A stretch of 19,000 bases of DNA from Bordetella parapertussis (GTDB lineage Bacteria; Pseudomonadota; Gammaproteobacteria; Burkholderiales; Burkholderiaceae_B). Made by a program: the position numbers and the translations under genes. Under the pieces are notes generated by a model. That model was given only the letters and a program-made list of their open reading frames with translations, ran no database searches and was not told the DNA's origin. The number at the start of each line of letters is the position of its first letter. Position 1 is the stretch's first letter. The stretch lies in assembly GCA_945895265.1 (NCBI GenBank), contig CAMDEF010000060.1, forward strand, positions 1 through 19,000, written 5' to 3'. Of this stretch, positions 7,880 through 14,820 are shown piece after piece.

Positions 7880-10078
7880 TCACCGGACAATCGGCGCAAT
7901 GCTGCTGAACTGATCCGTCCATAATCTCAACCCTGGTTGGTCGTAAGGCTCTTGTCTGAGCAAACGACCCTGATCGTCTCGAATTTCGCGATTGACCGAG
8001 GGGTACGCCTTCAGGTAGGCCTGATCGTGTGTCATGATGAAGTGCAGGTTTCTTCTCACGTTGCGCACCGCATCCACATTCTGGTATTTATGACGGTGGG
8101 CCATACCCAACACCTCGGCTTGGGCCTTCACAATCGGGTAAAGATTCAAATAAGCGTTGGTGATGTTGATCGCGATTTGACCATCCGGTTTCAGGTGATC
8201 GCGATAAATCTGAAACGCCTCACGTGTCAACAAATGGATGGGCACCGATCCGCCTGTGAAAGCATCCAACACAATCACGTCGTACAACTTGTCTTTGGGC
8301 AGCTGCTCCATGCTCAACCTGGCATCACCTAACAAAATATTCTGCTCACCGGCCTTGCAGGTCGACAAGTTGTCAAACCACTCCTGCGCAATTTGCACGG
8401 CCGCAGGGTTGATTTCATAAAAGTCGTAGGCATCGGCTGGGCGTGCGTAGTTGGCCAAGGTGCCAGCACCCAAACCAATCAACGCAACCGAAAGCGACGG
8501 TTTTTGTGTCATCGCCCACTTTAAAGTCTCGCCGATACCGCTGTCTCGCGCATAGTAAGTTGTCGGCACATGACGAAGCGCGTCAGAGAGAAACTGCTGA
8601 CCATGGGTCACATTACCGCTGAAAAAAACGCGGTCATTGCGCTCGGGCTCTTGAGCAAACCGTCGCTCTTTCACGGCGACCGTGCCATAAAAATTTCGGA
8701 CTTGGTCGAGTAAAACTTCGGTGCGATCGCCCTTGTGGACTTCACGCCAGGACCATGGGTTTTCCATGACAAACAACAAAGCCACCATGACCACTGCCGT
8801 CAAAGCACCCGTCGCCTGACGTACACGACCAGAGGATTGCCCCTCAAAGCGAAACAACACATGACACGCCAACAAGGCCACCAACACTAACGCAATCAGC
8901 CACTCGTAGTAATCGTCAAAGAATTGAGTGGCCACGAGGGTGACGAACAAGCCCCCGAATGCCCCACCAACCGACATGCACAGGTAAAACTCGGTCAATC
9001 GACGCGTATCCACCGGCCTGCGGCGATACAACTCGCCGTGGCACAGCATGCACACCACAAACAATAAAGCGTAATGCGACCAACGCACTTCATTGACGCT
9101 GTAGTCCCATTCAATACCGAGCCAACGCGGTATGTCGTTCAACCCTGAAGACGCTAACAACAACACCAACGTGAGAAACGCAAACAACTTGGGGTGGTAC
9201 CACCGAGGGTGGTCAAACGTCAGAATGAAAGTGACCAAATACAAACCCAGCGTCGCCACCCAAAGCCCAGGCTCAGGTGCCACATCGTGGCTAATCTGAT
9301 CAGTGGTCGCAATAAACACCAGTGAAGCCAAGGCCGGTAAAGCTACCCAGGACAGGCGCTGGGCCAACGAAGGCTTGAGCGCGCTGACCGTGTCCGCTTG
9401 CTTGGCTGGCACACCGTCTGCAGCCCCAGAAGAGGCCGCCCCGACAGGAGACTTGTTTTGCCACGCCCCCAAAGCCACCGGCAAACAAAGCAAGGCAAAC
9501 ACCCAAAAGCCAGCTGTCCAGAGGCGACCCATTTCCTGCTGCTCGAGCCAAGGCTCTAGCACATACGGAAAAGACAAAAGCGCCAAGAACGAACCCACAT
9601 TAGATAAAGCGTACAAACGGAAAACTGATGAGGAGTGTGCCGTACTGGTGAACCAGTGCTGAACCAAAGGCCCGGTAGTCGCCAAACAAAAATAGGGTAA
9701 ACCTACACTTACCCCCAAAATCAGCAGCACCTGAAACACAGGTGAATCAGGGGAAGCAGGCCGAAGTTCTGTGCCGGGCAGTACTCTGGAGGCCAATAAA
9801 GCTGCCAGCACCAACAAGACCATATGGATACGCGCCTGAGTCTTGCGCGAGGGCAAAGCGGCCAAAGCGTGGGCATAGAGATAGCCCAAGCACAACAGGC
9901 TTTGAAAAAACAGCATGGCCGTGGTCCAGACTGCAGGGCTGCCGCCAAACCATGGCAGGATTTGTTTGCTCAGCAGGGGCTGCACCTGAAACAACAAAAA
10001 CGCGCTAGTAAAAATCGTTAGCGCAAAGGGCAAAAAACTCCACGGATTGGGAGATTGACTAGGCAGGGGATGGGTCAT
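7880..10078 (-). CDS. Polytopic membrane protein with C-terminal spermidine synthase-like domain (fused MFS/spermidine synthase)
   Basis: This 732-residue protein has two parts. Residues 1-440 contain about ten or more hydrophobic segments, for example FALTIFTSAFLLFQVQPLL, LFFQSLLCLGYLYAHAL, LWVATLGLYLVTFILTF and LFAFLTLVLLLASSGL. Residues about 460-690 are a class I methyltransferase fold of the spermidine/spermine synthase type, with VALIGLGAGTLANYA (531-545, nucleotide site), the acidic end of strand 2 in DFYEINP (552-558) and VIVLDAFTGGSVPIHLLT (601-618). The product of fused proteins of this type is not well established, so polyamine synthesis should not be assumed. A linker rich in Ala, Gly and Ser (about 205-230) interrupts the membrane region. 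The start at 10078 has only a weak Shine-Dalgarno. The gene converges on the FAD oxidoreductase across 86 bp. Confidence 0.85.
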   Translation of the reverse strand: MTHPLPSQSPNPWSFLPFALTIFTSAFLLFQVQPLLSKQILPWFGGSPAVWTTAMLFFQSLLCLGYLYAHALAALPSRKTQARIHMVLLVLAALLASRVLPGTELRPASPDSPVFQVLLILGVSVGLPYFCLATTGPLVQHWFTSTAHSSSVFRLYALSNVGSFLALLSFPYVLEPWLEQQEMGRLWTAGFWVFALLCLPVALGAWQNKSPVGAASSGAADGVPAKQADTVSALKPSLAQRLSWVALPALASLVFIATTDQISHDVAPEPGLWVATLGLYLVTFILTFDHPRWYHPKLFAFLTLVLLLASSGLNDIPRWLGIEWDYSVNEVRWSHYALLFVVCMLCHGELYRRRPVDTRRLTEFYLCMSVGGAFGGLFVTLVATQFFDDYYEWLIALVLVALLACHVLFRFEGQSSGRVRQATGALTAVVMVALLFVMENPWSWREVHKGDRTEVLLDQVRNFYGTVAVKERRFAQEPERNDRVFFSGNVTHGQQFLSDALRHVPTTYYARDSGIGETLKWAMTQKPSLSVALIGLGAGTLANYARPADAYDFYEINPAAVQIAQEWFDNLSTCKAGEQNILLGDARLSMEQLPKDKLYDVIVLDAFTGGSVPIHLLTREAFQIYRDHLKPDGQIAINITNAYLNLYPIVKAQAEVLGMAHRHKYQNVDAVRNVRRNLHFIMTHDQAYLKAYPSVNREIRDDQGRLLRQEPYDQPGLRLWTDQFSSIAPIVR

Positions 10079-10294
10079 GATCGCGTGTTGACTGGGGGCT
10101 GTCAGTTAATTTTTTTAGTTTTGGCCGCCTATTTACCTCTGTTTTGAGGAACCGTCATGCTAGGCGCGAACCGGATCGTACCAAACTTTAACTAAGTCTG
10201 AACCACCGACGTACTAAGCACTCAAACAACCTGTTTCGTCATTCCTAAAGGGCGCCTGTTCACACACAGTCGTTTGATAGCCTCCCCATCTTCG

Positions 10295-10873
10295 TCAGCG
10301 GGTGCTAGGTAGTTTTAAAACCCAGCCCGTTTTGGCAGCAAAAGTGTTTAGGTCCTCAAGGCTATCCACATCAAACACAAAATGCTCGTTATCGGTCTCG
10401 TAAGGTGTCACCAACTCAGGGTGTTGATCCATGAAATTTCTGCAAACCATGTTTCGACCAGAGTCAATAATCTGACCTACAACCGTGCCACTCAAGACAA
10501 TGGGGTTGCCCCGCTGTCCGTTGACGACTGGCATCAGAATTTCACCACTCGGGCGCTTTTTAAAGGCCGCAATTAATTTTGTAATATCGTTGGCATTGAT
10601 CAGAGGCTGATCTGACAAAGCCATAATGATGGCGTCAAAATTACTGCCCAAGGCTTCAATGCCCAGCCTGACTGACGAGGCCTGGCCATCCTCTGGGTTC
10701 GGATTGCGCACGACCTTCACCGGAAACTGTTCGACAGCGGGCTCGACCAGTTCGTGATGGTAGCCCGTGACAACAACAACTTCGTCAACACCCGCTCCGC
10801 TGAGCGCGATCAGTTGCCGATTAATCAGCGGCACGCCCTGCAACTCAAGCAACGATTTCGGCACACTGCCCAT
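10295..10873 (-). CDS. mocA: MocA-like molybdenum cofactor cytidylyltransferase / nucleotidyltransferase; true 5' end unclear
   Basis: From ATG 10873 the frame gives 192 residues of a MobA/MocA-like nucleotidyltransferase: MGSVPKSLLELQGVPLINRQ, NPEDGQASSVRLGIEAL, IIMALSDQPLINANDI, GQRGNPIVLSG and a final HFVFDVDSLEDLNTF. Family members transfer CMP or GMP to molybdopterin, or act on a sugar phosphate. The ATG lies inside the nucleotide-binding motif: the codons just upstream, in the same frame, read IGAILLAAGQGSR, which the fold needs. That frame is open up to the TGA at 10973-10975 but has no ATG, GTG or TTG. An ATA at 10955-10957 could be a mutated or non-canonical start. The gene may therefore be non-functional or start unusually. 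It lies directly after the VWA relic on the same strand, as in molybdenum hydroxylase accessory clusters. Confidence 0.75.
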   Translation of the reverse strand: MGSVPKSLLELQGVPLINRQLIALSGAGVDEVVVVTGYHHELVEPAVEQFPVKVVRNPNPEDGQASSVRLGIEALGSNFDAIIMALSDQPLINANDITKLIAAFKKRPSGEILMPVVNGQRGNPIVLSGTVVGQIIDSGRNMVCRNFMDQHPELVTPYETDNEHFVFDVDSLEDLNTFAAKTGWVLKLPSTR

Positions 10874-10953
10874 GCGGCTGCCTTGGCCCGCCGCTAATAA
10901 TATTGCCCCGATCCGGGCGCAGGTATAAAGACCGTCCTGTTTTAAGATGCAAC

Positions 10954-11253
10954 CTATGATGACTCCCTTGGCTCATTTGTTTGCGACAGCTGCTGCTTTC
11001 TTTTAAGGCTTAAATCAACGAGGCCCTCAAGGCTAGCCAAGTGGCTCACCGCCATCAATCCTGAAATAACATCTTTACTCAATCGAATCGCCTCTGATTG
11101 AGATACGGCAATCGTCGGATAGAGCCAAAAAAGTTCAGCACCTTTGTTGCGAATCGTTTAAAGCGCAGCTAACGTTTATTGCGCCGGATCCGTATCGTAG
11201 CCATCGCTCAATACATAGACCATATCACGTCTGCCTACCGCTTGTTCGCCCGT
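10954..11253 (-). pseudogene. Relic of a VWA-domain (CoxE-like) protein gene
   Basis: One minus-strand frame reads GRRDMVYVLSDGYDTDPAQ, stop, TLAAL, stop, TIRNKGAELFWLYPTIAVSQ, then MAVSHLASLEGLVDLSLKR, ending at TAG 10954-10956. The LSDGYD and RNKGAELFWLYP segments and the final SHLASL match the C-terminal part of VWA proteins encoded with MoxR ATPases and MocA/XdhC in carbon monoxide dehydrogenase-type clusters. Two internal stops and loss of the N-terminal part mark it as decayed. The upstream end merges into the tnpB fragment on the opposite strand near 11253. Confidence 0.7.
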
Positions 11254-11325
11254 GGAGAGTCGGTGCAGTCAGACCGCTCGATGAAGCAGGAACCCACCGA
11301 AGTGACTCAGGCAGCTTTTGCCTGA
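11254..11325 (+). pseudogene. tnpB: 3' end of a tnpB gene (IS200/IS605-family, IS1341-type)
   Basis: The plus frame GESVQSDRSMKQEPTEVTQAAFA ends at TGA 11323-11325. SxKQEPTE followed by a short hydrophobic tail is a common C-terminus of proteobacterial TnpB proteins. The stop lies 9 nt before the start of an IS605-type right-end structure, the normal arrangement. The nuclease domain, the zinc ribbon and the left end are missing, so only about 23 codons remain. Confidence 0.6.
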
Positions 11326-11330
11326 GCGCC

Positions 11331-11393
11331 GTAGGAATCCCCGTCCTTTCCGCGCAAGCGGCAGTCATCGACTGAGGGCGGAGAGGATGTCAA
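11331..11393 (+). mobile_element. IS200/IS605-family right end / omega-RNA 3' scaffold
   Basis: GTAGGAATCCCC at 11331-11342 and GAGAGGATGTCAA at 11381-11393 are the hallmark arms of IS1341-type right ends, which finish at TCAA where TnpA cleaves and where the TnpB omega-RNA guide would begin. CCCCGTCCT (11339-11347) pairs with AGGGCGGAG (11375-11383), with one mismatch and one G-U. Instead of the usual short loop it encloses two further perfect hairpins: CCGC-GCAA-GCGG (11350-11361) and CAGTC-ATC-GACTG (11362-11374). No tnpA is present. Confidence 0.72.
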
Positions 11394-11464
11394 CGACAGT
11401 TCTTCTTATTGCGCGATGCTTTTGAGGGCGAACCGATTGTCTCGCTCGCCTCATCTGTAGATAA

Positions 11465-11866
11465 TCAAGCTTCCCAATCTTCAATGAGTAAGCCCTGGAC
11501 TCTGCTGAATTCGCCTGTATTGTGGGTGATCAGAGTTGCTTGATTAGCGCGTGCGATTGCGGCGATCATCAAGTCATTCGCGCCGATTAAATTACCTTGC
11601 GTGGTAAGGTCTGCGCGAATTTGTGCGTAATGTTCAGCGGCGTTATCGTCAAATTCGAAACTATGCAACGGCGAAAACAGCTTTTGTAGTAATTGATAAT
11701 TACTTTCCCTTTGCTCGCTACGTAGTGCGCCAAACAAAAGCTCAGCCTTCACCACGCTACATAACGCGATATCCTCAGGGCGAAGTTGCATAAAACGGCG
11801 GCGCACAGTCAGGTTTTTACGCTGCCATAACTGAATGCAAGCGTTGGTATCTAGTAGGTACGTCAA
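11465..11866 (-). CDS. vapC: VapC-type PIN-domain RNase toxin, copy A
   Basis: The 133-residue protein is a full-length PIN domain. The conserved acidic residues that bind Mg2+ are Asp6 in LLDTNAC, Glu42 in VVKAELLFGAL and Asp98 in GANDLMIAA, with the fourth site near Asn116 in THNTGEF. VapC toxins are RNases that cut tRNA or rRNA and are held inactive by the cognate VapB. Its ATG overlaps the vapB stop by 4 nt, the usual coupling in these operons. It belongs to the FitB/VapC4-like group seen in proteobacteria. It is 94% identical to copy B at 17451-17852, with no missing catalytic residue, so both appear functional. Confidence 0.92.
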   Translation of the reverse strand: MTYLLDTNACIQLWQRKNLTVRRRFMQLRPEDIALCSVVKAELLFGALRSEQRESNYQLLQKLFSPLHSFEFDDNAAEHYAQIRADLTTQGNLIGANDLMIAAIARANQATLITHNTGEFSRVQGLLIEDWEA

Positions 11867-12093
11867 TTGAAGCTCTGTCGTGTTTCGAGTGTTAATTCTG
11901 GGGGCCTAGTTTGTGGCTCACCTTGCCAAGCATCAAACAGCTCAAAATAGCCCACTGGCCAATGGTTTCGCGCTGCTGTTTCGCGCTTAACAAGATCTGC
12001 CAGATATTTAGACAGTGTCAACTTCGCTCGCTTTGCTTGAAGGCGTATTTGCGCTTCGATTTCGTCTGACACGTAAAAATGTAACTGTGACAT
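11863..12093 (-). CDS. vapB: VapB-type ribbon-helix-helix antitoxin, copy A
   Basis: This is a 76-residue antitoxin. The N-terminal half, SQLHFYVSDEIEAQIRLQAKRAKLTLSKYL in effect (residues 2-31), has the short beta strand followed by two helices expected of a ribbon-helix-helix DNA-binding fold. The C-terminal part (about 40-76), with GYFELFDAWQGE and RPPELTLETRQSF, would be the toxin-binding tail. Antitoxins of this kind neutralise VapC and repress their own promoter as a complex. AGGA lies about 9 nt before the ATG. The upstream DNA carries a five-part heptamer array, the likely operator. It is about 83% identical to copy B, so it diverges faster than its toxin. Confidence 0.88.
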   Translation of the reverse strand: MSQLHFYVSDEIEAQIRLQAKRAKLTLSKYLADLVKRETAARNHWPVGYFELFDAWQGEPQTRPPELTLETRQSFN

Positions 12094-12109
12094 GGCGTAA
12101 TCCTCATTG

Positions 12110-12154
12110 TATGTGGTATATGTGCTATATGTGGTATATGTGCACTGTATGTGG
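12110..12154 (-). promoter_or_regulatory. Heptamer array, probable VapB/VapBC operator, copy A
   Basis: TATGTGG or TATGTGC begins at 12110, 12119, 12128, 12137 and 12148: five sites with steps of 9, 9, 9 and 11 nt. The nearest is 17 nt from the vapB start. On the minus strand TACAAT just inside the array could be the -10 hexamer, so bound antitoxin would cover the promoter. Copy B keeps the same spacing. Confidence 0.65.
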
Positions 12155-12219
12155 AAAACGTTTAAATGTCAAACAACTGATTGAGTGCGCACCTCACCAA
12201 TGGAGTAAGGACTAAAAAT

Positions 12220-12419
12220 GACCGCTCGGGGACGCAACAAGTCCGCTTGAATGTATTTCATCGAGCCAGCAGTGATGTCGACCATACTGAAAATCTGACC
12301 ACCCAGCAAATCATTCGCCGCAGGCCCAGCACCTTTGTAAGGGACATGCTGCATAGATATCCCGGTCATTTTTTAAGTAACTCGGGCCCTAAATGAACGT
12401 TTTTTGCCGTATTAGGCGA
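12220..12419 (-). pseudogene. Fragment of a Bug/TctC-type tripartite transporter solute-binding protein gene
   Basis: Minus-strand codons read NTAKNVHLGPELLKK, then, after a one-base frameshift near 12370, MTGISMQHVPYKGAGPAAND followed by LLGGQIFSMVDITAGSMKYI and RPRAV. HVPYKGAGPA followed by DLLGGQ is the diagnostic core of Bug periplasmic binding proteins, which capture carboxylates for TctAB-type transporters. About 65 residues of an expected 320 survive, with both ends lost. The downstream end stops about 50 bp from the vapBC block. Confidence 0.8.
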
Positions 12420-12478
12420 TTTCAATTAGTCTAGACCAACTACAAGTCAGCAAATAGAAACACTGGTACCAAGCCTGA

Positions 12479-12508
12479 TTGACCTGTCGTCTCTGAAAAT
12501 AATAGAAA
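12479..12508 (+). promoter_or_regulatory. Possible promoter for the amidase gene
   Basis: TTGACC (12479-12484) is a good -35 hexamer. TAGAAA (12503-12508) is a weak -10 at an 18-nt spacing, about 57 nt before the GTG start. No other signal is evident between 12420 and 12564. Confidence 0.25.
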
Positions 12509-12564
12509 TTTCCAAAAACCGTTTTATCTCGTTCACCCGGGATATCAATACCGAGGCAACCACC

Positions 12565-13968
12565 GTGAACCTGCTTAGCGCAACAGCAATTGAACTCGCC
12601 CAAGCCTATCGCGCCCGAACGCTCTCGCCAGTTGAAGCGACCAAAGCCATTCTAAAGGCCATCCCTGATTTCGAAAGTCTCAATGCTTTTTGTCACCTTA
12701 ATCCAGAACTAGCGCTGAACACAGCCCGCGCCTCTGAGCAACGCTACAACGAAGGCGTACCGCTTTCGGATTTGGATGGGGTACCCATCGGCATCAAAGA
12801 TTTGCTCGTCACAAAAGGCATGCCCACCAGAAGAGGGTCGCTAACAACCTCGGCCGATGATCCCTGCGATGCGGATGCGCCGGCGGTGGCACGCTTGCGC
12901 GAAGCCGGCGCGGTGATCCTAGGCAAAACAACGACACCAGAATTTGGCTGGAAAGGCATTACTGATTCTGCGCTTGCAGGTACGACACGAAACCCCTGGA
13001 AGCCCACTCATACACCCGGTGGTTCTAGCGGCGGGTCTGCCGTGCAGGTTGCTTGTGGCCTAGGCCCCATCTCTATCGGCACGGATGGTGCCGGTTCTAT
13101 TCGCATCCCATCAAGCTACACCGGAGTCTTTGGTCATAAGGCAAGTTATGGTCGTGTACCCGCCTGGCCCGCGAGTCAGGTCGGCACGCTTGCCAATATC
13201 GGCCCCATGACCAGAACGGTCGCCGACGCAGCACTCACCTTGTCGATTATTTCAAAATGGGATGCCAGAGACTGGTACGCGTTGCCCCAGCACGAGATGA
13301 ATTGGGCTGATTTGCCTAGCACGGGGCTCAAAGGTCTGCGCGTTGCCTACAGCCCAGACTTAGGCTTTGGCGGGGTCGATCCAGACGTTGCTGCGCTTGT
13401 CAAAGCGGCTGTTGAAAAAATGGCTGAACTCGGTGCACACGTTACTGAAATCACCCCACCTATTGGCGACATGAATGACACCATTGACGTGCTGTGGCAG
13501 TCGGGCTGTGCGTATGGCCAGCGCAATATGACTGAAGCACAACTGAATGTTTTAGAGCCCGGGCTGCGCGAAGCCGCTGATCGAGGGCGTGCCTACACCT
13601 TGCCGCAATATTTGAAAGCAGTCGAAGAGCGCAGTGCATTTGGTGCACGCATGCGTGAGTTTCATACTGACTGGGATCTGCTTGTGCTGCCCACCATGCC
13701 GGGTACCGCATTTGAAGTCAATCAACTGGGCCCCAAGCAGGCAGACGGCTCAATTGGCAGTGCCTGGCGCATTTGGAATCCTTTTTGTTATCTGTTCAAT
13801 CTGACGATGCAACCCGCAGCGAGCCTGCCCTGCGGATTTACCGCTAAAGGATTGCCGGTTGGCTTGCAAGTGGTTGGGCGCATGCACGACGACCTCACCG
13901 TACTCAGAGCCTGCGCCGCGCTAGAGCCCCATGTGTCGTCGCTGAAGCTTGCACCGCGGCCGAACTGA
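12565..13968 (+). CDS. Amidase-signature family hydrolase
   Basis: The 467-residue protein is a complete amidase-signature enzyme. The Ser-cisSer-Lys triad is visible as Lys78 in DGVPIGIKDLL, the cis-Ser in PGGSSGGSA (Ser154/155) and the nucleophile Ser178 in GTDGAGSIRIPSS. The nucleophile loop reads DGAGS rather than the commoner DxGGS. These enzymes hydrolyse amides to acid and ammonia. GatA is unlikely because no gatB or gatC is near and the C-terminal part resembles stand-alone amidases. There is no signal peptide, so it is cytosolic. The start is GTG with GAGG 8 nt upstream; no ATG in frame gives a better N-terminus. The last 62 bp recur, degraded, at 17356-17417. Confidence 0.9.
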   Translation: MNLLSATAIELAQAYRARTLSPVEATKAILKAIPDFESLNAFCHLNPELALNTARASEQRYNEGVPLSDLDGVPIGIKDLLVTKGMPTRRGSLTTSADDPCDADAPAVARLREAGAVILGKTTTPEFGWKGITDSALAGTTRNPWKPTHTPGGSSGGSAVQVACGLGPISIGTDGAGSIRIPSSYTGVFGHKASYGRVPAWPASQVGTLANIGPMTRTVADAALTLSIISKWDARDWYALPQHEMNWADLPSTGLKGLRVAYSPDLGFGGVDPDVAALVKAAVEKMAELGAHVTEITPPIGDMNDTIDVLWQSGCAYGQRNMTEAQLNVLEPGLREAADRGRAYTLPQYLKAVEERSAFGARMREFHTDWDLLVLPTMPGTAFEVNQLGPKQADGSIGSAWRIWNPFCYLFNLTMQPAASLPCGFTAKGLPVGLQVVGRMHDDLTVLRACAALEPHVSSLKLAPRPN

Positions 13969-13984
13969 CCTAAAACAGGACATC

Positions 13985-14010
13985 CCTGAACAATTCAGGC
14001 GACACTTTTT
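13985..14010 (+). terminator. Weak Rho-independent terminator candidate after the amidase gene
   Basis: CCTGAA (13985-13990), loop CAA, and TTCAGG (13994-13999) form a 6-bp stem, followed after 6 nt by TTTTT at 14006-14010. It lies 17 nt past the amidase stop. The gap before the T-run makes it imperfect. Confidence 0.35.
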
Positions 14011-14034
14011 ACCGACCTGAAGCAAGACTACGTA

Positions 14035-14082
14035 TTGACTACTTTTGAAAAGATCGATATTCTTACCACCAACCTATCGATC
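14035..14082 (+). promoter_or_regulatory. Promoter and palindromic operator of the AbrB-type toxin-antitoxin operon
   Basis: TTGACT (14035-14040), a 17-nt spacer and TATTCT (14058-14063) form a good sigma70 promoter 35 nt before the antitoxin start. GATCGATA (14052-14059) and TATCGATC (14075-14082) are a perfect 8-bp inverted repeat with a 15-nt gap that overlaps the -10. This is the expected place for autorepression by the antitoxin. Confidence 0.6.
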
Positions 14083-14097
14083 AATATGTGACCAGAA

Positions 14098-14310
14098 ATG
14101 TCTAATACCGCCACGCTATCAAGTAAGTTCCAAATCTCCATTCCAAAAGAGATCAGAGAAACGATGCACTGGTCTGCTGGGCAAGAGTTTGTGTTTCTTC
14201 CCAAGGGTGATGGTCTACTCGTGATGCCCGTACCCGAACTCAATCAACTTCGAGGGATCGCAAAAGGCGCAAATGTCGATAAGTACCGAGACCGCAAGGA
14301 TCGTTTCTGA
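14098..14310 (+). CDS. vapB: AbrB/SpoVT-type antitoxin (VapB/MazE-like swapped-hairpin)
   Basis: The 70-residue protein begins with ATLSSKFQISIPKEIRETMHW, a textbook AbrB/SpoVT swapped-hairpin DNA-binding domain. AGQEFVFLPKGDGLLVMPV completes the barrel (about residues 27-45). The last 25 residues, rich in charge (NVDKYRDRKDRF), should wrap the toxin. It is unrelated to the ribbon-helix-helix antitoxins at 11863 and 17849. Its TGA shares one base with the toxin ATG, so the two genes are translationally coupled. The Shine-Dalgarno is poor (GACCAGAA). Confidence 0.9.
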   Translation: MSNTATLSSKFQISIPKEIRETMHWSAGQEFVFLPKGDGLLVMPVPELNQLRGIAKGANVDKYRDRKDRF

Positions 14311-14696
14311 TGGCATCCAAGCAACTATGGGTTGTAGACACCTCTGCATGGATTGAATGGCTGACTGATAGTCAGCACGGAAAAAAACTCAACAACAGAT
14401 TTCCTGCAAAGGACTTTTGCATTGTGCCAACGATTGTACAACTGGAGTTATCGAAGTGGCTGACGAGAGAGCTTGGCGAAGAGCGAGCTGATACTGTGAT
14501 CGCCTACACGCAAAAATGCATTGTGGCACCGCTCGAAACCAGCATCGCTTTGTTAGCGGCAGAATGTCATCGAAAATTCAAACTGGCAACTGCTGACGCG
14601 ATCGTTTACGCCACAGCGCAACATTGCGGCGCCGAATTACTGACTTTTGACGCCCACATTGCCAAGCTGCCTGCAGTGACTTACTTGGCAAAGTGA
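14310..14696 (+). CDS. vapC: PIN-domain VapC-type RNase toxin (AbrB-partnered)
   Basis: This 128-residue PIN protein keeps all four acidic positions: Asp10 in VVDTSAWIEWL, Glu46 in IVQLELSKWL, Asp96 in LATADAIVYATA and Asp114 in LLTFDAHIAKL. The family cleaves structured RNAs, often initiator tRNA, and the cognate antitoxin is the gene immediately upstream. It is only distantly similar to the VapC copies at 11465 and 17451, so this is an independent module. The operon sits directly beside the outermost tRNA-Val scar (14708), at the edge of the island-like part. Confidence 0.92.
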   Translation: MASKQLWVVDTSAWIEWLTDSQHGKKLNNRFPAKDFCIVPTIVQLELSKWLTRELGEERADTVIAYTQKCIVAPLETSIALLAAECHRKFKLATADAIVYATAQHCGAELLTFDAHIAKLPAVTYLAK

Positions 14697-14707
14697 CCTA
14701 GTATTTT

Positions 14708-14752
14708 TGGTGGGCGGTACAAGTTTCGAACTTTTGACCCCTGCCGTGTAAA
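14708..14752 (-). repeat. tRNA-Val 3'-half fragment, copy 1 (att-like scar)
   Basis: Read on the minus strand, these 45 nt run from the anticodon loop through the 3' anticodon-stem strand GGCAG, variable loop, T-arm and acceptor strand ACCGCCC to ACCA. The anticodon reads TAC here, against CAC in copies 2 and 3, and one T-stem pair is lost, so this copy is the most degraded. No 5' half (D-arm, CTGCC) follows. ATTTTT directly beyond the 3' end is shared by all copies. Confidence 0.82.
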
Positions 14753-14820
14753 CAGTCATCAACCGGCGCCCACAGTAAGTCGGTTAGAGCAACCTGTCGC
14801 GATAGCCCATTCTGGCCTAA

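Larger units (their letters stand above)
11464..12172. repeat. Segmental duplication, copy A (vapBC module)
   Basis: This 709-bp block recurs in the same orientation at 17450-18158, with equal total length. It runs from just after the vapC stop to just beyond the vapB operator, and similarity falls off at both ends. The VapC proteins differ at 8 of 133 residues, the VapB proteins at 13 of 76. Confidence 0.9.

Noticed and set aside
9300..10021. ORFs of 65-119 codons on both strands inside the membrane protein gene
   Set aside because: They are frame shadows of a Leu/Ala-rich membrane protein and show no family features.
11394..11463. Remaining upstream part of the VWA relic on the minus strand
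   Set aside because: A frame without stops exists, but its residues do not resemble the VWA family clearly enough to call.
12110..12154. Short CRISPR array or microsatellite upstream of vapB
   Set aside because: The 7-nt units have 2-4 nt gaps, far shorter than CRISPR repeats and spacers, and identical spacing next to both vapB copies points to an operator.
12015..12215. Met/Cys/Trp-rich small ORF across the vapB operator
   Set aside because: The odd composition is just the translation of the TATGTGG repeats, and it runs antisense to vapB.
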